NCBI GenBank assembly: GCA_018400545.1
Contig: JAGYLT010000056.1
Location: 1 to 10,646 of the forward strand
From: Bacteroidales bacterium
GTDB taxonomy: Bacteria > Bacteroidota > Bacteroidia > Bacteroidales > 4484-276
Reading direction: 5' to 3'
Length of the DNA stretch: 10,646 nt
Part shown: piece by piece, positions 1 to 6,674 of the stretch
Numbering within the stretch: position 1 is the stretch's first letter
Layout of the letters: each line of letters opens with the position of its first letter
Notes under the pieces: generated by a model
Databases searched by the model: none
Told to the model about the DNA's origin: nothing
The model's input: the letters and a program-made list of their open reading frames with translations, nothing else
Made by a program: the position numbers and the translations under genes

Positions 1-163
1 AAATGGCTTTGCCGTTGGGATGGCCGTCGATTTTTTTGGCGGCGGTATCGTAGTCTTTATCACCTATGGTGATTTTCCAGTTGTACTGTCCTGAATTGTC
101 GAGCAGGTATTTGATTAAAGTAGATGAGGATAATCCAGCTCCGATAACCAGAATATTTTTCAT
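1..163 (-). CDS. Saccharopine dehydrogenase (glutamate-forming), N-terminal 54 residues, cut by window edge
   Basis: Reading leftward from an ATG at 163-161, the frame stays open to the window edge and gives 54 residues. It begins MKNILVIGAGLSSST, a Rossmann-fold dinucleotide-binding start with a GxGxxS turn at residues 8-13, followed by a short helix and an acidic position near residue 36. This matches the N terminus of saccharopine dehydrogenases, the second enzyme of the saccharopine route, which oxidises saccharopine to glutamate and 2-aminoadipate semialdehyde in the cytoplasm. The fragment alone is weak evidence because many Rossmann enzymes start this way. The call rests on its position 78 bases downstream of, and co-directional with, a lysine:2-oxoglutarate reductase gene, the other half of the bifunctional eukaryotic enzyme. 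I see no clear Shine-Dalgarno sequence and no TAnnTTTG promoter box in the spacer, so it is probably co-transcribed with the upstream gene. Catalytic residues lie outside the window. Confidence 0.8.
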   Translation of the reverse strand, partial: MKNILVIGAGLSSSTLIKYLLDNSGQYNWKITIGDKDYDTAAKKIDGHPNGKAI

Positions 164-202
164 GATGGCTTGATTTCAAAAATTTGGTTTGGCTTAAAAT
201 AC

Positions 203-237
203 AAAAGGTGCCGGATCAATTGTATTCGACACCTTTT
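203..237 (-). terminator. Terminator-like hairpin between the two lysine-degradation genes
   Basis: Arms AAAAGGTGCCG (203-213) and CGACACCTTTT (227-237) enclose a 13-base loop. Transcribed leftward, the stem is 11 base pairs with one G-U wobble and is followed by TTTTGTATTTT. On the plus strand the same position is an A-C mismatch, so the structure favours minus-strand RNA. It starts 4 bases after the stop codon of the upstream gene and lies before the saccharopine dehydrogenase start. It could be a partial terminator, an attenuator or a stabilising 3' end for the first message. The stem is only moderately GC-rich. Confidence 0.6.
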
Positions 238-241
238 AAAA

Positions 242-1549
242 CTATTTCAGATATTCTTCGATATATTTGTAATCCGGTGTCAGCTTGCCCTGATGCAGGA
301 TCATGGCACGCTTGATCTCTGCAGGCAGTTCCAACTTGTCGAAATCATTGGAATAATCCGCTTTGGCGATAGCAGGCACAAAGTTTACCAGAGCATCCCC
401 AAAACTTTCTGATGATTCCCGTGGAAGTTCGCTGGGCAGGATATCCACAGCCATAACCAGGATACCATCACCTGAAAATCCCATGGTAGGCTCCCGCTTC
501 ACGGGATCGTAAACAAAAACCGGATCCTCAATCTCCGTTCCTTTGTGGGTGAATTCGATGGAGCCATCCGGATCGCAGGTCACGTCACCAATTACCTTTA
601 GCTTCATTTCACCATTTAAATAGACCTTTTCGATGAAATCTTTGGTAATCAGTCGCGGATAGCGGTCATCCCAGTACATGCAGTTCATCAGGATGGTGAG
701 ATGTTCCACGTATTGTTCAAACTGGTTATTATACTTTTCGGGATGGTTGTAATAATCGTGCAATTCGAATTTTTGATCCGGGTCCTTTGTGGCTGATAAA
801 TCTTCCTCCTTAAATACAATCTTATAAACCAGCTTGTTGGAATATCTACCGCGTTTTTTTAATTCAAGAAGTTCTTCCGGTGTAATTTCAATGGTTGGCA
901 GCAGGTCGGTAATGTGCTGTGCGCCTTTGCTGACGTTGCCATAACCGGTAAATCCGATGGTGAGCGGGGTTAGTTCCGGTGTAAGACCCTCGGTACGAAT
1001 GATCTCGCCTACTTCCTTCACAGCCTGTTCAGCATCTTTAAGTGAATTATACCGATGTGATTGTTGGATGCGTGTGAACGGTGTTTCCATTCCCTGCACC
1101 CGCATTCTTTCGCCCATCGACCAAAGTGAATTTATCATCCCTGCAAGTCCGGCAAAACGGCCAAAGAAAATAAGCCGGCGTCCGGTACTGTCAGCGATCT
1201 TTTCATAGTCGATGAGGTTGCATTTTTTCTCCATCATTTTGGTAAGCATGGGCATGTTGTAAGCCTGCCCCTTGATAACATGCGAGAAGAAAATGTAGGT
1301 TTTGTCTTCCTCGAAAAAGGATACCGGAATTTCTTTCACCCCAAAGATCACCGGACAATCCGCCAGGCTTTTTGTTGAAAATGCACCGGCTTTTTCATAT
1401 TCCTCATCCATGAATATCCGCTTGGGTGATTTCTCAACATAAATCTGTAACCCTTTTTCTATCAATAATTTTGCGTGAGCAGGAGGTAAAGCTACCCTAC
1501 GCTCCATCACATATTTGTCTTCATGCCTGATGCCAATTTTTTTATTCAT
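242..1549 (-). CDS. Lysine:2-oxoglutarate reductase (saccharopine-forming), AASS N-terminal type
   Basis: A 435-residue protein matching the reductase half of the eukaryotic bifunctional enzyme AASS, which condenses lysine with 2-oxoglutarate to saccharopine using NADPH. It starts with an alanine dehydrogenase/transhydrogenase N-terminal-like domain (about residues 4-135). Visible matches to that family are ERRVALPP (16-23), KEIP (72-75), FFSHVIKGQAYNMPML (87-102), LIDYEKI (112-118) and FFGRFAGLAGMIN (128-140). A Rossmann segment with GYGNVSKGAQ follows (202-211), then IGDVTCDPDGSIEF (320-333) and, near the end, LPSELPRESSESFGDAL (371-387). These resemble the corresponding AASS segments closely enough to separate it from plain alanine dehydrogenase. 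The saccharopine dehydrogenase domain is absent here and is encoded by the next gene on the same strand, so the pathway enzyme is split. The ATG at 1549 is the natural start. The reductase role is confident; direction and physiological use (lysine breakdown) are inferred from the family. Confidence 0.87.
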   Translation of the reverse strand: MNKKIGIRHEDKYVMERRVALPPAHAKLLIEKGLQIYVEKSPKRIFMDEEYEKAGAFSTKSLADCPVIFGVKEIPVSFFEEDKTYIFFSHVIKGQAYNMPMLTKMMEKKCNLIDYEKIADSTGRRLIFFGRFAGLAGMINSLWSMGERMRVQGMETPFTRIQQSHRYNSLKDAEQAVKEVGEIIRTEGLTPELTPLTIGFTGYGNVSKGAQHITDLLPTIEITPEELLELKKRGRYSNKLVYKIVFKEEDLSATKDPDQKFELHDYYNHPEKYNNQFEQYVEHLTILMNCMYWDDRYPRLITKDFIEKVYLNGEMKLKVIGDVTCDPDGSIEFTHKGTEIEDPVFVYDPVKREPTMGFSGDGILVMAVDILPSELPRESSESFGDALVNFVPAIAKADYSNDFDKLELPAEIKRAMILHQGKLTPDYKYIEEYLK

Positions 1550-1595
1550 AGCTATTTATGTTATCAATTGTTAAAAATTTAAAATTAATTGGCCG

Positions 1596-1603
1596 CAAAC
1601 TTA
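1596..1603 (-). promoter_or_regulatory. Candidate -7 promoter box for the lysine-degradation operon
   Basis: Read leftward the box is TAAGTTTG, an exact match to the Bacteroidota -7 consensus TAnnTTTG. It would place transcription start near 1592, giving a leader of about 43 bases. A TTTG lies at 1633-1630, but 26 bases away, longer than the usual 19-21, so the -33 element is doubtful. Confidence 0.4.
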
Positions 1604-1732
1604 CAAATTTTGGTGTGGTGTAGCCATGTCAAATGCAATTAGAGTGAGTATAAATTATGTTTTAAAAGATGAATTATTTTTCAGGTTCTGATCTTCCAAT
1701 GCTAAGTTAATGTTAATTCCTCGGTTTTGAAG

Positions 1733-1789
1733 GTGTTGATGAAATAAAGTAAAGGCAGGGTTGTAGCCCTTTAAAATGCGCGTCAACAC
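1733..1789. repeat. Imperfect inverted repeat upstream of pfkA
   Basis: GTGTTGATG (1733-1741) and CGTCAACAC (1781-1789) pair over 9 positions, one being a G-U wobble in plus-strand RNA. The 39-base interior contains a second small fold, AAAGGC against GCCCTTT with a bulged C. The element ends about 40 bases before the pfkA -7 box. It might be an operator-like DNA site or a small structured RNA; nothing in the sequence decides between these or excludes chance. Confidence 0.3.
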
Positions 1790-1829
1790 AGATTTAAGAC
1801 TTCTTTAATATACGGTTTTTTAAATTATT

Positions 1830-1837
1830 TACTTTTG
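1830..1837 (+). promoter_or_regulatory. pfkA: Candidate -7 promoter box for pfkA
   Basis: TACTTTTG matches the Bacteroidota TAnnTTTG consensus. Predicted start of transcription is near 1841, leaving a leader of roughly 22 bases before the ATG. No TTTG at the expected -33 distance is visible. Confidence 0.5.
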
Positions 1838-1862
1838 CCAACCATTTCAAAATTTTAATCAA

Positions 1863-2957
1863 ATGAAAAGATGTTTGATCGTAACCGGCGGAGGTGATTG
1901 CCCCGGACTTAACGCTGTAATCAGGGCTATTGTTAAAAGGGCCAATTTGGAAAAAAACTGGGAAATTGTGGGTAGTATTGAAGCCTTCAACGGAATTTTA
2001 AATGAACCCACCGAAATAGTTATCCTCGACGATGAAAAAGTTTCCGGTATTCATTATCAGGGCGGAACAATCATCCAAACCACCAACAAAGGTGGTCCGT
2101 TTGCCTGGCCGGTTAAAAATAAAGATGGCTCCTGGGGTTCGGTCGACCGTTCGGAAGAAATGCTTAGAAAACTGCAATACCTTGGTATAGAGGCTGTGAT
2201 CAATATTGGTGGGGATGGTTCGCAGCGCATTTCAAAACGATTACACGATATGGGCCTCAACATAATAGGTGTTCCCAAAACCATTGATAATGACCTTTCG
2301 GCAACGGACTCAACCTTCGGTTATCAAACTGCTGTACAGATTGCCACCGAAGCTGTGGATAAATTGGTAACCACCGCTGCATCGCACAACCGGGTGCTCA
2401 TTCTTGAAGTCATGGGCCGTTATGCCGGCTGGATTGCCATGAATGCCGCAGTGGCCGGAGGTGCTGAAATCTGTCTGCTTCCGGAATTTCCTTACGACAT
2501 CGAAAAAGTTCTGGAAAGTGTAAATAAGAGATTTGAAAGAGACCGCGGTTTCGTTAATATCGTAATCTCAGAAGGTGCACGTGCCATCGGCAGTGACTAT
2601 GCCACGCTGAGCCAGGAAGAGATCGGCTACGAAAACCGCCGTTTGGGAGGTGTGGCCAATGTTTTGATGAATCAACTCAAAGAGGCTGGTTGTCAGCACA
2701 GTATCAGGACTACGGTTCTTGGCCACCTGCAACGTGGCGGTGTTCCGATTGCCTACGACCGGGTTCTGGCAACCCAGTTTGGTGTAAAAGCCTTTGAGAT
2801 GGTGATGAACGAAGAATACGGACGTATGGTTTCTTATCGTCATCCGCATATCACTTCTGTTTCCCTGGAGGAAGCCCTTCAAAAGCCCAACCTTGTGGAT
2901 GCTGAAACAGCTTTGATGAAAACCGCCACAGGAATCGGGATAAGCTTTGGTATTTAA
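1863..2957 (+). CDS. pfkA: 6-phosphofructokinase (PfkA family, Gly/Lys active-site type)
   Basis: A 364-residue cytoplasmic glycolytic enzyme that phosphorylates fructose 6-phosphate to fructose 1,6-bisphosphate. The family motifs occur in order: GGGDCPGLN (9-17) at the phosphate donor site, GGDGS (116-120), PKTIDND (138-144) with the catalytic base Asp142, MGRYAGW (184-190), SEGA (236-239) and GHLQRGG (287-293). It is longer than the roughly 320-residue E. coli PfkA and resembles the mixed group III enzymes. The two positions used to predict the phosphate donor disagree: Gly119 (E. coli Gly104) is the ATP-type residue, while Lys139 (E. coli Gly124) is the pyrophosphate-type residue. Enzymes with this pair, such as those of trypanosomatids, are known to use ATP, so ATP is the better guess. 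It stands alone as a transcription unit, with a promoter box 25 bases upstream and a terminator 28 bases downstream. Confidence 0.93.
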   Translation: MKRCLIVTGGGDCPGLNAVIRAIVKRANLEKNWEIVGSIEAFNGILNEPTEIVILDDEKVSGIHYQGGTIIQTTNKGGPFAWPVKNKDGSWGSVDRSEEMLRKLQYLGIEAVINIGGDGSQRISKRLHDMGLNIIGVPKTIDNDLSATDSTFGYQTAVQIATEAVDKLVTTAASHNRVLILEVMGRYAGWIAMNAAVAGGAEICLLPEFPYDIEKVLESVNKRFERDRGFVNIVISEGARAIGSDYATLSQEEIGYENRRLGGVANVLMNQLKEAGCQHSIRTTVLGHLQRGGVPIAYDRVLATQFGVKAFEMVMNEEYGRMVSYRHPHITSVSLEEALQKPNLVDAETALMKTATGIGISFGI

Positions 2958-2984
2958 GTTTGAACCCCAAATACAGAACTTCTT

Positions 2985-3013
2985 AAACAAGTCCGTAATG
3001 GGCTTGTTTTTTT
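2985..3013 (+). terminator. Intrinsic terminator after pfkA
   Basis: AAACAAGTCC (2985-2994) pairs with GGGCTTGTTT (3000-3009) around a 5-base loop, giving a 10-base-pair stem with one G-U wobble in plus-strand RNA. An uninterrupted run of seven T residues (3007-3013) overlaps and follows the stem. This is a standard rho-independent terminator. Confidence 0.88.
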
Positions 3014-3094
3014 GTGTTTTGAAGTTTACATCTTTCCCGGAGGTATTCAAAATTTCTTTTCGTGGTGAAATAAATACTTAAAAATCGTTTTTGT

Positions 3095-3102
3095 TAATTT
3101 TG
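3095..3102 (+). promoter_or_regulatory. cca: Candidate -7 promoter box for the CCA-adding enzyme gene
   Basis: TAATTTTG fits TAnnTTTG exactly. Transcription would begin near 3106, about 19 bases before the GTG start at 3125, which supports that start. No convincing -33 element is seen. Confidence 0.5.
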
Positions 3103-3124
3103 CACCCTTTTTTAAATCTGTATC

Positions 3125-4531
3125 GTGAAATCCTACTTAACACATCCCGTATTTAGATTAATATCCGAAACCGCTACCGAATTAGGCGTTCAGGCCTATG
3201 TGGTTGGTGGGTTTGTTCGCGACCTCTTGCTCGGCCATCCGTCCAAAGACATTGATATTGTGGTGGTGGGCAAAGGTATCGACCTGGCACAGGCTGTTGG
3301 TAAAAAGGCCGGAAATGTTAAGGTTACCGTATTCAAAAACTTTGGTACAGCGATGCTGAGATATAAGGACTGGGAAATTGAATTTGTCGGGGCACGCAGA
3401 GAATCTTATCGAAAAAATTCACGAAAACCAATTGTTGAAGACGGCACTTTAGCGGACGATCAGAACCGCCGAGATTTCACCATCAATGCCATGAGCATCA
3501 GTTTGAACAGCAATAGTTATGGCAAACTGATTGACCCGTTTGGGGGGCAGGAGGACCTGAAAAAAGGAATCATTCGCACCCCGCGGGATCCTGACATCAC
3601 GTATTCCGATGACCCGCTCCGGATGATGCGGGCAGTAAGGTTTGCTTCGCGATTTGATTTCAGGATTGAGGAAGAGAGCTACAAAGCCTTAAGCCGGAAT
3701 GCAGAACGTTTGAAAATTGTTTCGCAGGAAAGAATCACCGATGAGCTCAATAAAATAGTGATGTCCCCGAAACCCTCAGTCGGTTTTAGGGTATTGTTCA
3801 GCACCGGACTGTTACACCAGTTTTTTCCGGAGATGGTTGCTTTGCAGGGTGCGGAATACAAAGAAGGGAAGGGGCATAAGGATAACTTTTTCCATACCCT
3901 GATTGTGCTTGATAATGTGGCTGCAAAATCTGATAATTTGTGGTTGCGATGGGCGGCCATCGTGCACGACATCGGGAAGCCCAGGACCAAAAAATGGGTA
4001 GATGGAATTGGTTGGACTTTTCATGCACACGATTATGTTGGGGCCAGAATGCTGCCCGGAATTTTTAAGCGATTGAAACTGCCGGCGGGTGATAAGTTGA
4101 AATATGTACAGAAACTGGTCAGGCTGCACCTCAGGCCCATAGCGCTTTCCGAAGAAATTGTAACCGATTCGGCGGTGCGCAGATTGCTTTTTGAAGCCGG
4201 TGATGAAATTGACGACCTGATGAGTTTGTGTGAAGCGGATATGTCTTCTAAAATCCCTGAGAAGATCAAACGATACAAAAAGAACTTTGAGATCGTCAGG
4301 CAAAAGCTTGTGGAAATTGAAGAAAAGGACCGGTTGCAAAATTGGCAGCCACCGGTTTCGGGCGATTTGATTATGAAAACATTTAACCTGGAACCCTGTA
4401 AAACGGTAGGCGATATCAAAACCGCCATTCGGGAAGCCATTCTTGAAGGTGAAATCAGCAACAATTTTGATGAAGCCTACGATTTTATGCTGAGCAAAGG
4501 AAGAGAGCTTGGATTACAAACAGGTAGCTAA
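3125..4531 (+). CDS. cca: CCA-adding tRNA nucleotidyltransferase with C-terminal HD domain
   Basis: A 468-residue class II nucleotidyltransferase, expected to build or repair the 3' CCA end of tRNA from CTP and ATP. The catalytic head is clear: GGFVRD (28-33), then the metal-binding pair Asp42 and Asp44 in KDIDIVV. RRDFTINAM (115-123) follows, then the nucleotide-selecting region DDPLRMMRAVRFASRF (162-177) and ERITDEL (202-208). Behind it lies an HD hydrolase domain with His257, His281-Asp282 followed by GKP, and FHAHDYVG (299-306), as in bacterial CCA enzymes that also remove 2',3'-cyclic or 2' phosphate. Related poly(A) polymerases share the head, so tRNA specificity comes from the family and the HD domain, not from one residue. 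The start is a GTG giving (M)KSYLTHPVF. I chose it because no ATG lies upstream in frame before the promoter box and the nucleotidyltransferase fold begins at once. Confidence 0.9.
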   Translation: MKSYLTHPVFRLISETATELGVQAYVVGGFVRDLLLGHPSKDIDIVVVGKGIDLAQAVGKKAGNVKVTVFKNFGTAMLRYKDWEIEFVGARRESYRKNSRKPIVEDGTLADDQNRRDFTINAMSISLNSNSYGKLIDPFGGQEDLKKGIIRTPRDPDITYSDDPLRMMRAVRFASRFDFRIEEESYKALSRNAERLKIVSQERITDELNKIVMSPKPSVGFRVLFSTGLLHQFFPEMVALQGAEYKEGKGHKDNFFHTLIVLDNVAAKSDNLWLRWAAIVHDIGKPRTKKWVDGIGWTFHAHDYVGARMLPGIFKRLKLPAGDKLKYVQKLVRLHLRPIALSEEIVTDSAVRRLLFEAGDEIDDLMSLCEADMSSKIPEKIKRYKKNFEIVRQKLVEIEEKDRLQNWQPPVSGDLIMKTFNLEPCKTVGDIKTAIREAILEGEISNNFDEAYDFMLSKGRELGLQTGS

Positions 4532-4564
4532 TGTAAACTTTTTTTATACCACACGAAATTCCAT

Positions 4565-4572
4565 TAAATTTG
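4565..4572 (+). promoter_or_regulatory. Candidate -7 promoter box for the pRiA4b-like/miaA/UDG operon
   Basis: TAAATTTG fits TAnnTTTG. It sits in the 77-base spacer after the CCA enzyme gene, with a predicted leader of about 33 bases. A T-rich stretch (4539-4545) lies at the -33 distance but lacks the G. Read-through from the upstream gene is also possible because I see no terminator in the spacer. Confidence 0.42.
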
Positions 4573-4608
4573 ATCCTGTTATTTCGTTTTTTAATATTTA
4601 CCTGAAAA

Positions 4609-5157
4609 ATGAATGTTTTAAAAATCAGAATATTGGTTGATAATCAGCAAGATTTTATCCGGGAGCTGGAAATAAAATCCACCCAAACATTCAAGGATCT
4701 GCACGACTTTATGGTTCAGTCACTCAAGCTGAGCGGGCAGGAGCTGGCTTCATTTCATATTACAGATGACAACTGGCGAAAGCTCCGCGAGATAACGCTC
4801 ATTAATATGCATGGTGATGGCGCAAAGCCTTCGGGGAAATCCGGAAAACGCGGCCATACGCTGGAGATGGCAAAAACACGGTTAGATGAATTTCTTGATG
4901 ATATTGATCAGAAATTGCTTTATGAATACGATTTTTTACAGATGCACACTTTTCGCCTGGAGGTGATAGATGTGCTGGGTGGGGATTCGTTAAAAACCTA
5001 CCCGCGCATTTCCTACAGCAGTGGAAGTTTGCAACTCAAAGAAAATGTGAAGGTTGAGGAAGACTCCGAAAAGCTAAAGCAGGAATTGCTTGATGATTTC
5101 AAATCATTGCTTAGCCAGGACGATGAAGAGGACTATGGAGTAGAAGATGATTACTAG
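4609..5157 (+). CDS. pRiA4b ORF-3-like family protein, function unknown
   Basis: A 182-residue protein that I assign to the plasmid pRiA4b ORF-3-like (IS1096 passenger TnpR-like) family. The pattern is a first strand (MNVLKIRILVD), then TFKDLHDFMVQSLKLSGQEL (26-45), HITDDNW (50-56), a TRLDEFL segment (87-93), LLYEYDFLQMHTFRLEVIDV (99-118) and a conserved-looking YPRISYSSG (126-134). The usual family consensus has YDFGD..H in the middle; here it reads YDFLQMH. The last 30 or so residues are strongly acidic (QDDEEDYGVEDDY at the end). No signal peptide, membrane segment or catalytic motif is visible. The family name comes from plasmid and IS contexts, but nothing mobile surrounds this copy: it sits in a housekeeping operon and its last 11 bases overlap the start of miaA. 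That coupling suggests co-regulation with tRNA modification. I cannot give a biochemical function. Confidence 0.75.
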   Translation: MNVLKIRILVDNQQDFIRELEIKSTQTFKDLHDFMVQSLKLSGQELASFHITDDNWRKLREITLINMHGDGAKPSGKSGKRGHTLEMAKTRLDEFLDDIDQKLLYEYDFLQMHTFRLEVIDVLGGDSLKTYPRISYSSGSLQLKENVKVEEDSEKLKQELLDDFKSLLSQDDEEDYGVEDDY

Positions 5158-6076
5158 CAGAAAATCATCGGCCGGCAAATCCAAAAAAACGCTGATTGTA
5201 CTTTCAGGGCCTACTGCCATCGGTAAAACCAGCGTGGCCATAAAGCTTGCCAGTCACTTTAAAACTTCAATTATTTCAGCAGATTCAAGGCAGTTTTTTA
5301 AGGAATTGAAAATAGGCACGGCTGCACCCACCGATTCCGAAAAAGCTGTGTGCCCCCATTATTTTGCAGGCCACCTTTCCATGCATGATAATTACAATGT
5401 GTCGATGTTTGAAAAGGATGTGCTCGGGGTGCTTGATCAGCTTTTTATGGAATCTGATTTTGTGATAATGGCTGGAGGTTCAGGCCTTTATATTGATGCG
5501 GTTTGCGAGGGTATCGATGATATTCCCGATGCAGATTTGAGCGTGCGAAAGCTGGTGGATGAGAAATACCGGGCGCAGGGTATTGAATATCTTCAAAATG
5601 AGTTGAAGTGCCTGGACCCGGAGTATTTTTCGGAGGTGGACAAAAATAATCCAAACCGCATGAAACGGGCCATTGAAGTTTGCCTGTCATCCGGAAAAAC
5701 ATTTTCTTCATTCAGGATCAGGAAAAATGCAGCGAGGAGTTTTAAAATTATTAAGATAGGATTGAACAGGCCACGGGCTGAACTTTTCGAAAACATCAGC
5801 ATCAGAACCGGTAAAATGATTGAAAAGGGTTTGATGGAAGAAGTGAAAGCCCTGATGCTTCACAGGAACCTGAACGCACTGAACACGGTTGGCTATAAAG
5901 AAATTTTCGAATATCTGGATGGTGATACCGGACTGGATCAGGCCATCGAAAATATCAAAACCAACACCCGTCGCTATGCCAAAAGGCAACTGACCTGGTT
6001 TAAGCGGGACAAAGATATCCGATGGTTTTTGCCGGAAGATTTGGAGGGAATAATTCATTTTATTAACAAAAAATAA
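5147..6076 (+). CDS. miaA: tRNA dimethylallyltransferase MiaA
   Basis: A 309-residue enzyme, the usual MiaA length (E. coli about 316), that transfers a dimethylallyl group to N6 of A37 in tRNAs reading codons that start with U. Visible motifs are the P-loop-like GPTAIGKT (21-28), SADSRQ (44-49) with the catalytic Asp46, AGGSGLY (109-115), NPNRMKRAIEV (168-178), TVGYKE and the C-terminal TRRYAKRQLTWFKRD, which contacts tRNA. The first ATG lies inside the preceding gene, so the two overlap by 11 bases (ATGATTACTAG), an arrangement that usually means translational coupling. There is no other methionine before the P-loop, which fixes the start. The uracil-DNA glycosylase gene begins 7 bases after the stop codon. 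Nothing is missing or broken. Confidence 0.95.
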   Translation: MITSRKSSAGKSKKTLIVLSGPTAIGKTSVAIKLASHFKTSIISADSRQFFKELKIGTAAPTDSEKAVCPHYFAGHLSMHDNYNVSMFEKDVLGVLDQLFMESDFVIMAGGSGLYIDAVCEGIDDIPDADLSVRKLVDEKYRAQGIEYLQNELKCLDPEYFSEVDKNNPNRMKRAIEVCLSSGKTFSSFRIRKNAARSFKIIKIGLNRPRAELFENISIRTGKMIEKGLMEEVKALMLHRNLNALNTVGYKEIFEYLDGDTGLDQAIENIKTNTRRYAKRQLTWFKRDKDIRWFLPEDLEGIIHFINKK

Positions 6077-6083
6077 ACATCCC

Positions 6084-6674
6084 ATGGAAAATGAAACCCT
6101 GGATACACTGAAAGGAAAAGTTGTTTCGTGCACAAAATGCAAATTGCATAAAACCCGCAAAAAACCGGTTTTTGGCAATGGAAATCCTAAGGCGCCCATT
6201 TTCCTGATAGGTGAGGGGCCGGGAGCTGATGAGGACCGGGTTGGAGAGGCTTTTGTAGGGAAGTCGGGCCAACTGCTGGATAAAATTCTGGAAGCCTGTA
6301 ATTTTACAAGGGAGGAGCATGTGTTTATCAGCAACATTGTCAAGTGCCGTCCTCCCGCCAACCGCAATCCGCTTCCTGATGAACAGGCTGCATGCCTGCC
6401 ATACCTCGAAGAACAAATCAACCTGATAGCACCGAAAATTATAATTACCCTGGGTGCCATTGCTACAAAAGCATTTTTAGGCAGTGATGTAAAAATTACC
6501 CGCATCAGGGGGCAATGGCACAACTGGCGGGGCATTTTGTTGATACCGACTTATCATCCGTCGGCCCTGCTCCGGAATCCAAATTTGAAAAAAGACGCCT
6601 GGGAAGATTTTAAGAATGTGATTGTTAAGTATCGGGAAGTTGTTGATCCCCGGCATGAAAACAAGTATATTTAG
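6084..6674 (+). CDS. Family 4 uracil-DNA glycosylase (iron-sulfur type)
   Basis: A 196-residue protein of the family 4 (UDGa) uracil-DNA glycosylases, which remove uracil left in DNA by cytosine deamination. Four cysteines are spaced as expected for a [4Fe-4S] cluster: Cys16, Cys19, Cys88 and Cys104. Active-site motif 1 is GEGPGADED (43-51), with the acidic and glycine residues typical of this family, followed by GEAFVGKSGQLLDKIL (54-69). Motif 2 is HPSALLRNP (158-166). VKCRPPANRNP (86-96), which carries Cys88, is also typical. The gene follows miaA after only 7 bases with no promoter box between, so it is almost certainly co-transcribed with miaA and the pRiA4b-like gene. The next 299 bases hold no gene. 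The related SPO1-type polymerase fragments share the fold, but the motif set fits a real glycosylase. Confidence 0.93.
   Translation: MENETLDTLKGKVVSCTKCKLHKTRKKPVFGNGNPKAPIFLIGEGPGADEDRVGEAFVGKSGQLLDKILEACNFTREEHVFISNIVKCRPPANRNPLPDEQAACLPYLEEQINLIAPKIIITLGAIATKAFLGSDVKITRIRGQWHNWRGILLIPTYHPSALLRNPNLKKDAWEDFKNVIVKYREVVDPRHENKYI

Larger units (their letters stand above)
1550..1862. other. Divergent intergenic spacer between lysine degradation and phosphofructokinase
   Basis: A 313-base AT-rich stretch with no credible reading frame. It holds one TAnnTTTG box for the leftward gene (1596-1603), one for pfkA (1830-1837), and between them an imperfect inverted repeat (1733-1789). I recognise no riboswitch or operator of a known family. 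Confidence 0.6.

Noticed and set aside
2568..3050. A 160-codon minus-strand open frame opposite the end of pfkA
   Set aside because: It runs antisense through conserved pfkA codons and through the pfkA terminator, and it shows no domain.
4609..5157. pRiA4b ORF-3-like gene as evidence of a mobile element
   Set aside because: The family name suggests plasmid or IS origin, but there is no transposase, inverted repeat, target duplication or composition shift around it, and it overlaps miaA in a housekeeping operon.
5708..6535. A 275-codon open frame on the minus strand opposite miaA and the glycosylase gene
   Set aside because: It lies wholly antisense to two well-supported genes joined end to end, and its translation has no recognisable domain. 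It is a by-product of codon use in the real genes.
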